From positions 1,172,166 to 1,236,165 of the forward strand of contig ML976664.1 of NCBI GenBank assembly GCA_010015655.1: DNA of 64,000 nt, given 5' to 3'. This document shows, piece after piece, positions 10,609-23,700 of this stretch (within the stretch, counting starts at the first letter, position 1; each line of letters begins with the position of its first letter). The translations under genes and the position numbers were made by a program. Origin of the DNA: Bimuria novae-zelandiae CBS 107.79. Taxonomy: Eukaryota > Ascomycota > Dothideomycetes > Pleosporales > Didymosphaeriaceae. Below the pieces are notes generated by a model. That model searched no databases, was not told the origin of the DNA, and saw only the letters and a program-made list of their open reading frames with translations.

Positions 10609-12622
10609 ACGTATTTGGCAAGCGAGCGGCCCACCCCCACTAACTTTATGTAACGCTTCACCTACCAAATATAATAGCTCCACTAGCTATAGCTCGATCA
10701 CCCTATAACAAAGCAGATGTCTTCTTAGCTATCTCTACTATTTAATGCGACCACATATAAAGTGTATAATAGACTATATAAATATATAGCGTTCTTTAAA
10801 TAATAGTATAATAACAACGTGATAGAATTACTATATAACGCGATTATACGCCTAGCTTAAAGAAGCTTATAAAGCTATAAGAGGAAGTAATTACTAGGCA
10901 TATACTTAACCTAGATTTGCGAGAATTTCCGCTCACGAGAGATTCTATGCGAGATATGTATAATGAGGTAAGCGTCCTGCTTACTAAACCAATATTATGT
11001 GACTTCCCCACTGTACCAAAAGGTACGTACAAGAATACCAAAGCTAGTGTATTCTTGTATAGTATAATATATATGAGTAATATTAGAGCTAGTGTTTGAT
11101 TCTAGCTTCTATAAGCGAGTCGCCACGTGTCCCTTTGCATACCACGTGCTATCGTTATAATATAATAGATAAGCTACTCGCTAAGGAGGCGCTAGCAAGG
11201 TTGGCGAAAAGTAGCTATATAACTTTGTTAAGTAAATAGATAGCTTTACTATATAATTTAATTAACTATATAATTAATAGAGAGCTTTATATAAAGATTT
11301 AGAAACTATTAGAGCTTAGTTTAACCTTATATCGTGCACGAAGGCCATCTATAGTATTTATAATAAAAATACTTATTACTTTAATATAACTAGCTTTATA
11401 CTAGGAAGAATATCAGCTTAGATTATTATTATAAACTTAAAAAGATAAGGAAGACTAAAGGCTATCTAGCTAAGTAATTATAAGTAGGCTTAGTAATCTA
11501 TAAAATTAGTACTATAAACTAAGTAATTTTACCTTTTATTATCTTTCCTAGCTAGTATTACCTCTCTATCTAGTAACAGGATAATAATATACTATATAAC
11601 TAGGCTTTTACTATTAGTAATAATAGCGAGACTACTAATAAGCTTAAAGTAAAGTAGCTAAGATATTTTATTAGGTATATAGTAGAGCGTAGGATAGACG
11701 CGCGCTAGCTACTTATATTTAATAATTTTAAAAGCTTTATAAAGAGAATAATTTTTATACTTTTTATATACTATTTTATTTATTATATCTTTTATAGCTA
11801 TTTAATATTAATTATTTTTCGCTATTAAAGCGCGCATATAGCTACTAGATTAAAAGCTTAATATATAACTATATTAGCTATATTATAAAATTAGAGTTCT
11901 TACTATCCTTTTACGTAGCCTATAAGTAGTTAATTATAAAGGAGAATATTTACGAGAGCTTTTAAGACGCTAGCCTAGTATTACACGATCTAGAAATAGT
12001 AATATTAAAGCTTAATATTAAGTTTTGTACGCTAACGCTACTTTTCTTATAAAAAAACTTTATAAAAACTAAAATACCAAGTAACGTGGGCAAGCTAGAA
12101 ACTTAGATAATATTAATTTATAATAAAATTTAAAATTATAAAAGCTTATTACTCACTTTTATTATTAAGAAGTTCAATTAGCTCAAGAAGGACTTTATAA
12201 AGGTAATATATAAAACTACGTTAATACGCAATTAAATTAAAAGTCTAGAGAAGGCTAATAAGGCTACTATAATATATACAAAGTAAAAAAGAAAATAAAT
12301 ATAGTAGTAAGACACTCTAATAAAGGTAGAATTAAAAGAAATTATTACTTAAAAAACGCTAAGTAGTAGGTAGAGAGTAAAATACATTAGGATAAGGCGT
12401 AATTAGATACTAATTAGTAGGCTTTAACACGCTATAGTTACTATAAGAAGACTAGTTTTAACGTATAAATATATAAAAAGAATACTATAGATACTATTTA
12501 ATCTATTATAGTAATTACACACTATTATCTTATTATGTTATTAAGATAGGTCGCTGTAAAGGCATAAGAAGTTAGTGGGATGGGCCGCTCGCTTGCCTGG
12601 GCCGCTCGCATGCCGAACACGT
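10609..12622 (+). mobile_element. Element 2: Fot1-type transposon nested in element 1
   Basis: Terminal inverted repeats contain the unit gcgagcggccca, once on the left and twice on the right, and are flanked by TA at 10607-10608 and 12623-12624. It belongs to the same family as element F (48244-50095). Remnants of transposase read on the plus strand around 10870-10960 (EEVITRHILNLDLREF, a Fot1 helix-turn-helix region). Otherwise AT-rich and broken. A 205-bp insertion (10961-11165) interrupts the transposase; without it the element is about 1.81 kb. Confidence 0.8.
10961..11165. mobile_element. Small unclassified insertion in element 2
   Basis: Alignment with the related element F shows continuous transposase sequence (gatatggcggataagctac) where element 2 has gatatgta, then 205 bp, then tagataagc. 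The insertion is flanked by TA on both sides, but I see no clear terminal inverted repeat. It contains two CACGTG-like motifs near 11124 and 11142. Probably a MITE-sized element or a fragment. Confidence 0.45.
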
Positions 12623-12949
12623 TAAGTATTATATTTAGTGGAAAAACATTAATAGTTTTAAAGGCCTAACGTATTAGTAGTTACCTTATAATATCAATCT
12701 CGGCTTTTTTTAAATAGTCTAATAAAGTCCCTCTTAGTAATACAAGCTAGTTTCTAAATATTTTATAAAAAGGCTAATAGCTTATTTAGATACGCTATTA
12801 ATAAAAACTTAAAAACGCAGATATCTAGAGGCTATAATATATAAGTTAAATAAAGTAGATATATAGCTAACGTGAGCGGTAAGCGAAATGATCGGGTAAG
12901 CGAAATGATCGGATAAGCGAAATGATCGGGTAAGCGAAATGATCGGGTA

Positions 12950-14752
12950 CTCGCCCCACACGCCAACCGGAGGTTGGCCCTGCGCAGCCCAACGTAACTT
13001 CGCAGCCTAACGTAACTTTTTATCGCGGATTTTTCTATTTTCTTAATAAACAACATATAACTATGCCTAAATATTATAGCGAGAGCTATAAAATTAAGCA
13101 GCGTATCTCTAATTATCTCTCTAGTTTTTCTAGCTTAGAAATACCTAATTNNNNNNNNNNNNNNNNNNNNNNNNNNNNNNNNNNNNNNNNNNNNNNNNNN
13201 NNNNNNNNNNNNNNNNNNNNNNNNNNNNNNNNNNNNNNNNNNNNNNNNNNNNNNNNNNNNNNNNNNNNNNNNNNNNNNNNNNNNNNNNNNNNNNNNNNNN
13301 NNNNNNNNNNNNNNNNNNNNNNNNNNNNNNNNNNNNNNNNNNNNNNNNNNNNNNNNNNNNNNNNNNNNNNNNNNNNNNNNNNNNNNNNNNNNNNNNNNNN
13401 NNNNNNNNNNNNNNNNNNNNNNNNNNNNNNNNNNNNNNNNNNNNNNNNNNNNNNNNNNNNNNNNNNNNNNNNNNNNNNNNNNNNNNNNNNNNNNNNNNNN
13501 NNNNNNNNNNNNNNNNNNNNNNNNNNNNNNNNNNNNNNNNNNNNNNNNNNNNNNNNNNNNNNNNNNNNNNNNNNNNNNNNNNNNNNNNNNNNNNNNNNNN
13601 NNNNNNNNNNNNNNNNNNNNNNNNNNNNNNNNNNNNNNNNNNNNNNNNNNNNNNNNNNNNNNNNNCTTTATTACTAGTATACAAATACGGCGCTGCCTAA
13701 TAGCTATATAATCGCTATATTAATATTAGGATACGCTAATAACTCTATCTTAATAAAGTAGCTAAAGTTCTTTAAAATATAAACGCGCGCGCGCTAAAAA
13801 GGCGCATAGTAATTACTTATATTTAATAGATTTAGTAGCTACCTTACTATCGAGTTTATATAGTTCTGTAATAATTATAAGATACTCCCCTTCTTACTAT
13901 TACTATATTTATCACATTATCTGCAGCCTCTAGACATCGTCTGTTTTTAGCTATTAAAGCAGAATTATAAAAAGGCTATAGAGATGGCCACCCGAACTGG
14001 CTACACAGACTTTAACAAAGTCGAATTTCTACATGCAATCTATAGGATTAGGATAGATATATTCAAGCGCAGCACAATCCTAAGCGCCTAAGAGAAAGCT
14101 AGGATCTTTTTATTTAATCTAGAGCTTGTTTACATGAAGCTGCTAGCACCTATCCAGACGCCATCCCTATTAGTTCTATCCGCTGTTGATTCGAGCCCTA
14201 TCGCCAATACACCTACAGCATATTAGCGGCAGCATCAAAAAATGTCGCGCGCCCTAGAGAGAAGTAATATATCAAGCAGGAGGCTTACAAAATTCCTAGA
14301 AAGCTCGTAATTGCTAATTAATAGTCTCGCGCTGGCCTAGCGCGACCTTATAAATATTACTGTAGTAGCTTAACAACGCTAAAAAAGGTAGATTAAAGAT
14401 AAAAGGCTAGTATAAAAAGGTAGTATAGTAACCGTTAAAGCAGCGCGACAAGTAATTAGTTAATATATAAAGCTTAAGGCTTAAAAGGTTACTTAAAAGG
14501 CTATAAAAACGTATAAGGACGCCTACTTGCAGAGCCTACAAAATTAGCCTTAATAGGTCCTATCTCTTAGAGAGATGACTGTAGATCCTGCCCTACTTGC
14601 TACACCAACTCCACTGTATATTAGCCTATATAATTGAAGTCTACGCTGTTAAAAGACTGGATTAATTTCGATTCTCTATACAAAGTTACGTTAGGCTGCG
14701 AAGTTACGTTGGGCTGCGCAGGGCCAACCTCCGGTTGGCGTGTGGGGCGAGT
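12950..14752 (+). mobile_element. Element 7: Fot1-type transposon inserted into the left terminal repeat of element 3
   Basis: Inverted repeats of about 69 bp, starting ctcgccccacacgccaaccg, lie at both ends with TA outside (12948-12949, 14753-14754). Each contains an 18-bp direct repeat (cagcccaacgtaactt / cagcctaacgtaactt) and a palindrome, ccaaccggaggttgg. A plus-strand frame opens at 13063 (MPKYYSESYK). After the sequence gap, remnants of the DDE region and C-terminus follow (YLQPLDIVCF near 13920; TRTGYTDFNKVEFLHAIYRI near 13995). It sits exactly in a TA of the 17-bp repeat array of element 3. Confidence 0.82.
13151..13665. other. Assembly gap (515 N)
   Basis: A run of N inside the transposase of element 7. 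Open frames reading through it are meaningless. The true length may differ; the element spans 1803 bp with the gap as given, close to its relatives. Confidence 0.98.
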
Positions 14753-15616
14753 AAGCCAAATGATTACTCTGCCACGACCACACCTCTTCCTACTATCTAT
14801 CTTAATGTCTTAACAACCTAATCTTGAGTCGCTTTCTTATAAAGACAGGATTATCCTTGCCCTTTACGCTATGCAATCTAACGCATTAATAAGCTAGTGA
14901 TACGCTACTATAATTTATAATATTAATTAAAGTACTATTAGTAACTAACGCGCTAAAATAACTACCTAACGCGATTATTACGCTAACTTATTAAAACTTA
15001 GCAGGCTTAAAGAGGAGGCGGTTGTACAGCGTATAAGGAAGCTTGATGGGCGAGGGTTTGCCCTTACGCTTAGCTATGTACGTGAAATGGCCAACCAACT
15101 GCTAGCTACACGTGGAGGTGGAGAGGTTGGAGAGAAATGGGCTAGGAACCTGACCAGACGAAAGCCTGGGATCAAGTCTCAGATAACCAGGCAGCGCGAT
15201 CACCAGAGAGTCTTATGCAGCGATCCAGCTATTATCAGCCCCTGGTTTGACCTTGTGCGCAACGTTAAAGCCAAGTATGGTATCCTAGACCAAGATACAT
15301 ACAACTTTGACGAGACTGGCTTCCAGATCGGCGTTGGAGGGTCTGTCAAGGTGGTAACAGCGTCTAAGAGGCGTCTGAAACCACTACAGGTTCAGCCTGG
15401 GGACCGTGAGTGGGCAACGTTGATTGCTGCTATCAACGCTAGAGGCTGGCTAGTCCCATCCTTCTTTGTCTTCAAAGTAAAGCACCACGACCAGGCCTAG
15501 TACTACAACCCTAAAGATTGGAGGATTGGCGTTAGTCCAAATGGTTAGACAACAAATGAGCTTGGTCTTGCCTGGTTACACCACTTTATTCAGCATACAG
15601 AGGCCTAGACCGACTA

Positions 15617-17741
15617 CCGTGCCTTGGCAGTCAGTGCACCACGTCAGTCAGTGCACCACCCCACCATGCAACACTTCAACTTCAACGCGCCGCATCTCCA
15701 CCAATATGGATCCAATTGAAGCTGCGATTACAGCAATCGAATCACGAGAGCCAGGAGAATTTTTCTCATACAGACAAGTTACGAAAGAACATGGTGTTGT
15801 ACATACTACGTTAATACGTAGGCACCAACACGTCACGCAGGCGCGTGCAGCTGCCAACTCTACACGTTAAAATCTTAGCCTAGAACAAGAATCAGAGCTC
15901 CTACGATATATTAAACGCCTTACTAAGCGTGGCCTTCCACCTACATGGCAGATAATATAAAGCTTTGCCTCTACTATTGCTAAAAAGGAGGTTAGCCTAT
16001 TATAGGTTAATTGCTTCGTTAGGCGTAGCGCTGAATCCTTAATATCTCGATGAACGACTAGCATTAATAGCAACCGCCATAAAGCTAATTCCCTAGCTAA
16101 GTATAAACTCATTTTTAATCTTCTACAGCAAAAGATGGAGCAGTATCAAATTAAGCCTTAGTATACGTATAATATGGACGAAAAAGGCATCCTACTTGGC
16201 ATCACCTCCCGCTCAAAGAGGATCTTTGATAGGCCTCTGTATGAGAGCAAGGCTGTAAGGCAAGCTATCCAGGATGGCAGCCGTGAGTGGATATCGCTCA
16301 TCGCCTGTATATGCGCCGACGGATCTGCCTTGGACCCAGCTCTTATCTATTAGGCCACCTCTACAAACATACAATCAAGTTAGGTCGAGGATCTTAATCC
16401 TAAACACTATTAGGCCTTTATCACGGTATTAAAATCTAGCTAGTTAAGCAATTAAATAGGCCTTATATAGCTACGGTAAGTATTTAATCGCCTTATAAAG
16501 GCTAAAGCTAGATAATTATATTAACTATTAATCCTTAATAGTTATAGCTCTTATATTACTATAGATTTTATTAACTATTGCGATCGCAATAAGATCCTGT
16601 TAGCTATCTATCTACCTTATTTAACCTATACGTTATAGCCTCTTGATGTCTGTGTTTTTAAGCCTCTATTAACAGCGTATTTAAACAAGCTATTAGCCTT
16701 CCTATAAAACAGCCTAGGGATAGCCTCTATTGCTAAAAGAGACTTCTTTAGCCTATCCTAGAAGGCCTAGGTTAACACTATAAAGTAGCTATTAATCCTC
16801 TAGGCCTTTAAAGCTACTAGCATTTCCCCCCTAGATCTAACGACTATCTTTAATAGATTTAATTAGGCTTAGCCTCTTAAGCAATAATTATAAGAGAGCT
16901 TAACCTTAGTACTTAGCGTAATAGATTAGAAAAGATTAATTAGCTACTAAAGGCTATTATTAATACAAGGGGCAATAATAAGGCTAAGAAGCTAAAATAA
17001 ATAGTATACTTAATCTCTATACGAGCTTAGCTCGTAGAACATAAAAATTAAGGCCTATAAAAAGCCCTAACTATCTAAAAGAGACGCTTAAAGCGAGGCA
17101 GGCCTCTACCTTTTAATTAGCCTTATAAGGATTAAGGGGGATCTATTTTCTTATTACCCTATAGTATACAGCGGGCACGTAATTATTAATATAAAAAAAA
17201 TACTAAAGTGTAGTAACTATAGCTTTAAAAAAGTAAGTAAGTAGAGGCCTGTCAGGCTAGCTAGTAGCTTAAAATAAGGCTACTCTAGGAGAGGCGTATT
17301 ACTTAAGTAGCTACTAAAAATACACGCGCAAAGCAAAAGGCTAATAAAGCTATAAAATAACACCTTAAGTAATAGGCCTATAAAGTATAAAAGCAACTCT
17401 AGAATCGTATTAAATTATTTAAAAATGGTAATAAAAGAGCCTTAAAGCCTTTTAGTAGGCCTATTAAGAAAAAACAGCCTCAGCGTAAGGCTATAAATAT
17501 TAAAAAGGCTTTATTTATTATATCTGCCTTAAAGTCGCGCAGTAGCCAAACAATTAGAATACTAAGTAGATATTAATAATCTAAGTAGCTAGTAATTATC
17601 TATAGGCCTAGGAGACCTTAACTCTAGAAAATCTTGTAATAATATTAATTATAGGTGGCTTAGCAGCCTCATGTTGCTAGTTAAGCGATTTTGGTGGGGT
17701 GGTGCACTGACTAACGTGGTGCACTGACTGCCAAGGCACGG
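15617..17741 (+). mobile_element. Element 5: Fot1/pogo transposon, first of an abutting pair
   Basis: The 48-bp terminal inverted repeats start ccgtgccttggcagtcagtg, differ at one position and are flanked by TA (15615-15616, 17742-17743). They include a 17-bp direct repeat (cagtcagtgcaccacgt). The transposase starts at ATG 15706 (MDPIEAAITAIESREPGEFF, a psq-type helix-turn-helix N-terminus) and is soon broken by RIP stops. An undamaged patch at 16160-16350 keeps the first Asp motif, NMDEKGILLGI. Length 2125 bp. It interrupts element 3 between its two catalytic motifs. Confidence 0.9.
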
Positions 17742-17743
17742 TA

Positions 17744-19893
17744 CCGTGTCCGTGCGCGTGATGCGCCACTTCGCGTGATGCGCCACCCTCATCAAAACAA
17801 CAAAAGTTCAACACGCGATAACTCCACCAATATGGCCCCAATTGACGACGCGCTTGCAGAGCTAGAATCACTAAAACCTAAAGAGGACTTCTCCTATAGA
17901 AAAATTGCTGCCAAGTATAGCGTTGTACGATCTACGTTAACCCGAAGGCACCAGGGTCTAGTACGTCCTACTTAGGCTAAGAACGCCAACTAGCAAAAAC
18001 TCACCCTATAGTAAGAGCAGGAGCTTATACGATATATTAAAAGCCTTATAAAGAGATATATACCTCCTACTAGAGAAATAATACGGAATTTTACCTTTAT
18101 AATAGCGAAAGAGCTAGTTAGCGAGAGCTAGGTTATCCGCTTTATTAACTAGCATAGTATTTATCTTATATTACGATAGATAGTCGGGATAGATAGCAAT
18201 TACTATAACGCTAATTCAGTAGATAAATATTACTACTTTTTTAACTTTTTATATAGTAAGATAGGTTAATATCGTATAAATCCTTATTATATTTATAATA
18301 TAGATTAGAAAGGCTACCTAATTAGTATTATAAGTAAATTAAAGAGGAAATTTAGCAGATAAATATAAGAGAAAAGGGAGGTTAGAGTATTACTTTAAAA
18401 TAGTAATTACGTATAGATTACGCTCCTAGTATATATTTACGCTAATAAATTAGCTTTACTACTAAGCCTTATCTATAAGGCTACTAATAAGGGTATCTAA
18501 TTAAGATAGGTAGAGGATATTAAGGTAGGGTATTATAAAGTCTTTATTACCTTATTATTCTCTAGCTTAATAAATAATAATATTAGGCTTGCCTAGCTTA
18601 AATAGATGTTTAATTCCTATATAAAAGAGAAGACTTAATAATTATATTAACTTTTAAATATAAATAGCTATAAACTTTATATTACTATAAACTTTATATT
18701 ACTATAAACTTTATATTACTATAAACATTATATTACTATAAACTTTATTAATTATTATAATTAAAATAAGATCTTACTTACTATCTTACTTTCTTATTTA
18801 AATTATATGCTTTAGTTACTTAACGTTATAATATTTAAGCCTCTATTAATAGGCCACTTGGTAGAGGAATTATAATATCTTTAAAAAAGCTAGGGCCTAG
18901 CTTTTATTACTAAAAGTAGCTTTTTCCTCTTATTTTAAAATACGTAAAAAGACTCTTTTAAGGAATTAACTATCTTTAACTTTTTTAAAATAATAGGTAT
19001 ATTATTACCTAGTCTTAATTTTATCCTTAATAGGTTTACTTATTATTAAGAATTAGGCAATAGCTCTTTATTAAGGCTTAATAATTATAACTAGAGAAAG
19101 ATAGATTGGCTTATATACTTTATAGTTAAGAATTGGGATAGTAAAGATACGTAGAAGTTTTATTAGTTACTTTATTATCTTTTCGTGTAAAATAAGCTGC
19201 TCTAGCATAATAACAATAGGCTAAGGTAGGCGCTATTAATAAAATAAAAGCGTAAGAAAAAGGGCAAGACTCTGGATTTTTAATAGTATTAAAATTATTA
19301 TAATAGATTAGTCCTTTAGTTACTAAGGAAGATAAGGGAGGCAAATTTTATTAATTTATTAAAAAGTAAAAAGATAAGTAGTAGTAGCTTTAAAAAGTAA
19401 AATTAGTAGAGCTAAAGAAGGTAGCTAAGCTATATAAAGAGAAAATATAGCAGGAAAAGCGTGCTGCGTGAGAGGTAGCTAAGAAGGCGAAGGATAAGGA
19501 GAGGGCTAAAAAGGCAGCTTAGCGCGCTGTCCAGAAATCTGCCTGCAACGTAGAAAAAGCTCTACAATTATCCTAAAAGAGTGAGAAAAAGGCCTCTTAG
19601 CTAGCACTACTGAGCAGAAAGCGTCAGAAACGTGTTATTAATACTATAGATATTAGGGAGGCCTTAGAGGGCATATTTACTATCCTAACTAAATCTACAC
19701 GCAGCGGCCGCAACATTAAGCTTTTAAATAGATTTAAATAGTGTAAATTAATAGCTAGGATTAATATAGTGCTACTCTAAAAAATGCTATAATAATACTA
19801 ATTATAAGTAGCTTTATAGCTTTATTTTGAGTGAGCTGCTTTTAATAAGGGTGGCGCATTACGCGAAGTGGCGAATCACGCGCACGGACACGG
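17744..19893 (+). mobile_element. Element 6: Fot1/pogo transposon abutting element 5
   Basis: The terminal repeats start ccgtgtccgtgcgcgtgatg and contain two copies of the 17-bp unit gtgatgcgccacttcgc. The element shares the single TA 17742-17743 with element 5 and ends before TA 19894-19895. The transposase starts at ATG 17832 (MAPIDDALAELESL...FSYRKIAAKYSVVRSTLTRR) and is stopped after about 47 codons by RIP mutations. Around 18660-18745, a 17-bp motif (ataaactttatattact) is repeated several times. It belongs to the same family as element D. Confidence 0.88.
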
Positions 19894-20502
19894 TACTTAT
19901 TCTTGATGGCCATGAGAGCCATAAGTCGCTGCTGTTCCAGGGTCTGTGCGAGAAGAACAGGATTATTACCCTTTGCATGCCTCCTCACGCCTCACATATC
20001 CTACAGCCGCTCGATATAGGTTGTTTTGCCCCATTGAAGCGGGCGTACAAAGAGGAAATCAGAGTCTTGGCAAACTGCCACATCAACCACATCGACAAAA
20101 AGGCCTTCCTTGCTGCCTTCCAGCAGGTATACGAAGGAGCTCGTTTTTTTTAATTCTGCACCCGACTTGGCATGTGGGGCACCCTATCAGAAATGCGACT
20201 CCCTTATTAAAACGTACATAAATCGCACAACGCTTAGGTAAATAGATATTACGCCTTTAGATATTAGACTTTAAGGCTTAAATTTTATATATATAGACTT
20301 TTTCAAGTGTTAAGGCTTACTAGGGGGTCTTAGCTATTATAGAAGTTATTATTCTTGCTATATATAATAAGACGCTAAATAATCTTAAAGATATAATTAA
20401 TTTACTTATTAATCTATTTAATAGGTAGATTTTCCTACTATTATTTTTATTAACATTAGTATTTATCCTTATATGTAGATTGTGGCATCTCTTTAGTAAT
20501 AT

Positions 20503-20750
20503 TGTCCGATTACATGGCCCTTTGCACACACGAAGGTAGCTGGCGCAACCCTATACAAAGAGACTTTGCCAGTAGTCCGGTTTATCCGCACGATTCCGGG
20601 CGGGATAAAGGGCGACTCTCCTTACTTAATAGAAATAGATTAGCGTCTTAACGTAAGACGTAAGGATAAAAGAGCCTTACATTCTTACAAAGACATAACA
20701 TAAGAATTAATTACTTTTCTATCTTATTAAAAACACCTTTTAATTTAATA
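20503..20750 (+). repeat. 5' LTR of the Copia element
   Basis: It begins TGTCCGATTACATG and ends AATA, a mutated form of the AACA end of the 3' copy. All differences from the 3' LTR that I could see are C/T or G/A transitions. Confidence 0.9.
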
Positions 20751-23700
20751 ATTAAGAGTCTTACTGCCTCAACCGATACTGCCTTAATTAAGCTAATTAC
20801 AATGGCTCTATCGACCCTTAGAGATCCTACAGTTATCCTAACTAATTACACAAATTACACGCTATAGCTAAAACAGCTTAAAACAAGATACTAATTCCTA
20901 AAGGTCTGGAATATTATTAACCTAGCGCTAATAAATAAACTAAAACAGAAACCCGCGATGCCGGTGCCGCCGCTAATAAGTAACTACTAATTAAGCGCCG
21001 CCTACATGACTGCGAACCTGAATAACGTGCCAATATTGCTATCCTATCTATCAACGGTAGGTGCGAAAGCATACAAAGATGATAGCGACTATTATAAAGA
21101 ATGGCTTGAGATCTATAAGATTACAGACCAAGACTATTAAGAACAAAAGGCAGACCTTAATAAGGTAGTTACCTTTCTTTAATTAATAATCTCTGTATAC
21201 CTGCAGAGTAACTGCTACATCCCTAGAGGTATAATAAAGTAATAGATTAATAACCTCACGATTATAGTTAGGGTTAACTATTAAGACGAACATCGACGAG
21301 CAAGGGCAAGATACTAAAAAGCTTTTAAGCTAATAAAAATAGCTAGATTATAGGCTATATAGCTATCTAAGTACGATTATATAGCTATAAAAGTAGAGAC
21401 TAATTAGGTCCTAGAGCTTTAAAGGCTAGACTTAGTTAAAGAAGACTTTATAAAGGCAGTTGTCTATGTTATACCTATATAGGTAATAACCTTCCAGCAA
21501 TATAAAAGTAGAGATATAGCTATCTTATAAAAGAATATAATAAAACTTTTCTAAGACTACATAATCCTGTAGCACCTGATTAAGGGCAAATAAAAGGGCG
21601 CTTTTGCTACTATAGGTTTATCTCTCGCTAATGGTGGTGAATCTACTTAGGCTATAGATAGGGACGCCTCTCTTGTAGATAAAGCAGCATTATCTAAAAG
21701 TTAGGGAAGACTTTAGAATTATAAATAATAAAACAATAGTTAACGTACTAAATTTAAGCAGTCGCCTTAGAGCCTTAAGCTAATAATAGTTAGTAGTAAT
21801 TATTACCTTGCTTGTAAACTACGCTATAGTCTTTAAGACTGTTTTTATGCCTTTTTAGACAAGTAGCTAGACTGGTTTAGAGCGAACCCTCTTATGGTAA
21901 AGCTAGTTAAGCTTAGGCTAGAACATGATACTAACTTCTAAGAAAAGTTAAGAATAGTGAAAAGACTAAAGTCTTAAATACTTAGAATTAAATTATCGCA
22001 TACTCCTACTCCAACTCGAATTACTAAGGCTAATGATGAGTGACTAGATAGACGTAAGATTACTAAAATACTAGCGAGCTTTAAAGCCATATCTATCTAC
22101 ACTAACCTAAACACGTACCTATTGCGATGCTTAGCCATACTTAATTTAGGCACAACTTGCTATATCTTTAACGATATTAATTGCTTTATCTCCTACCAGC
22201 CACCGGCGCCGGGAGACTTTATATGGGCAGGGAATACGTAAATATAGATTAAAGGATACAAGAGCGTCTATCTTAACGTATAAAGTATAAGTAGTAATTA
22301 AATAATATAGCTAGATAATATTGCCTAATTTCCCTGACCTGCTCTATAATCTTATATTATTCTAATTACTCTAGAGGCAAGGCCTTTGGTGGGATATAAA
22401 GGTAGACTTAACGACTCTAAAAAGAAGAGATAATACTATACTAGCAGAACTTTAAGAGTTGCATAGATAGTGGGTGCTAGAACACAGGACAAGGCTAGTA
22501 GGTGGTACTCCTACTAAAGCTACGCATGCCACCCACAAGACTAACACATGCACTAAATAAAGACCGTAGAGGGTAGACGCATTAACCTGGCACTAACGAT
22601 TAGGCTATCTAGGCCCTTAGGCTCTTAAATATCTCGTATAGTAATCTAAGGGAGTAAAGATTAAAGGCCTACCTACTATTAAGTGTGACGCCTGCGGTAA
22701 AGTAAAACTAAAATAGTAAATACGCTAGTAAGCTAGAGACCTAACTAAAGGCCCTAATAAGCAAGTCGCAATTAATTTTCACGACTATAAAGTAAATAGC
22801 TTAATAAGAGAGAAAAGCTAAATACTAATTAATTCTCTAGCGTTGCATAGGACTTTTACTTTAAGGATAATTACCTAGCACGATCTATTATTAAGTAGCT
22901 TAGCACCTTTATACTGTTTATAAGAGTATAATATAATGTTACGGTGAAAGTAATTAAATCTAATAAAGAGATCTTCTCTATTAAGGCAGACGTTAAGAAG
23001 TAGTACTTAGTATAAGGTATTAAAATTAAGCCTTTAGCACCTAATACTTAAGTATAAAATAGAGGGACTAAACGCTTAGGGGGTGTAATTAAGAAGAAAG
23101 CGCGTGCGATGCGACTTAACTCTAACCTACTTTGGTAGATATGGCCTAAGATTACCCGAGCTGCAGTCTACCTCTATAATTAAACTCTAAACTACGCTAA
23201 TTAATAGCGATTACTATATAAAGTGTTCTTTACGATAGTAGCTCTTTAGAACGGCGTTGTCACTTAACTAAAGAAGCCTAATTAAGCTTACTTAAAAGCC
23301 TATAGCTACAAAGCCTTTACTATAACTAATAACACTAAACGTGGCAAGAGCAAGCTCTAACGGCTAGACCCTAAAGCTTAGATAGGCTATCTAGTTAGCT
23401 ATAGATTAACTAATATCTAGAGGATATAGATCCCCTCCCTAGCAAAGATAATTAGTACTCGCGACGTAATATTTAACAAGGATACTGTGTTTTTAGGCAA
23501 AACTAAAGACCTAATAAATAACCTTATGTATAGTATATTAGAAGAAATAGTAGCCTAGGTATAATTAGTAGAGTTACCTCCCTTACCTTAATAAGAGCAA
23601 GCTACCAAGTCCTTCTTTAAAGATAAGATAATTAGTAAAGCGTTAGAGGAAGAGGTTAAAGGAGCTCCTAAGTATAGGCAAGGCAGGAAAGTTAGGTATA

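Noticed and set aside
13063..13684. Open frames on both strands through the N run
   Set aside because: They exist only because N codons are not stops; only the first residues (13063-13150) are real sequence, belonging to element 7.
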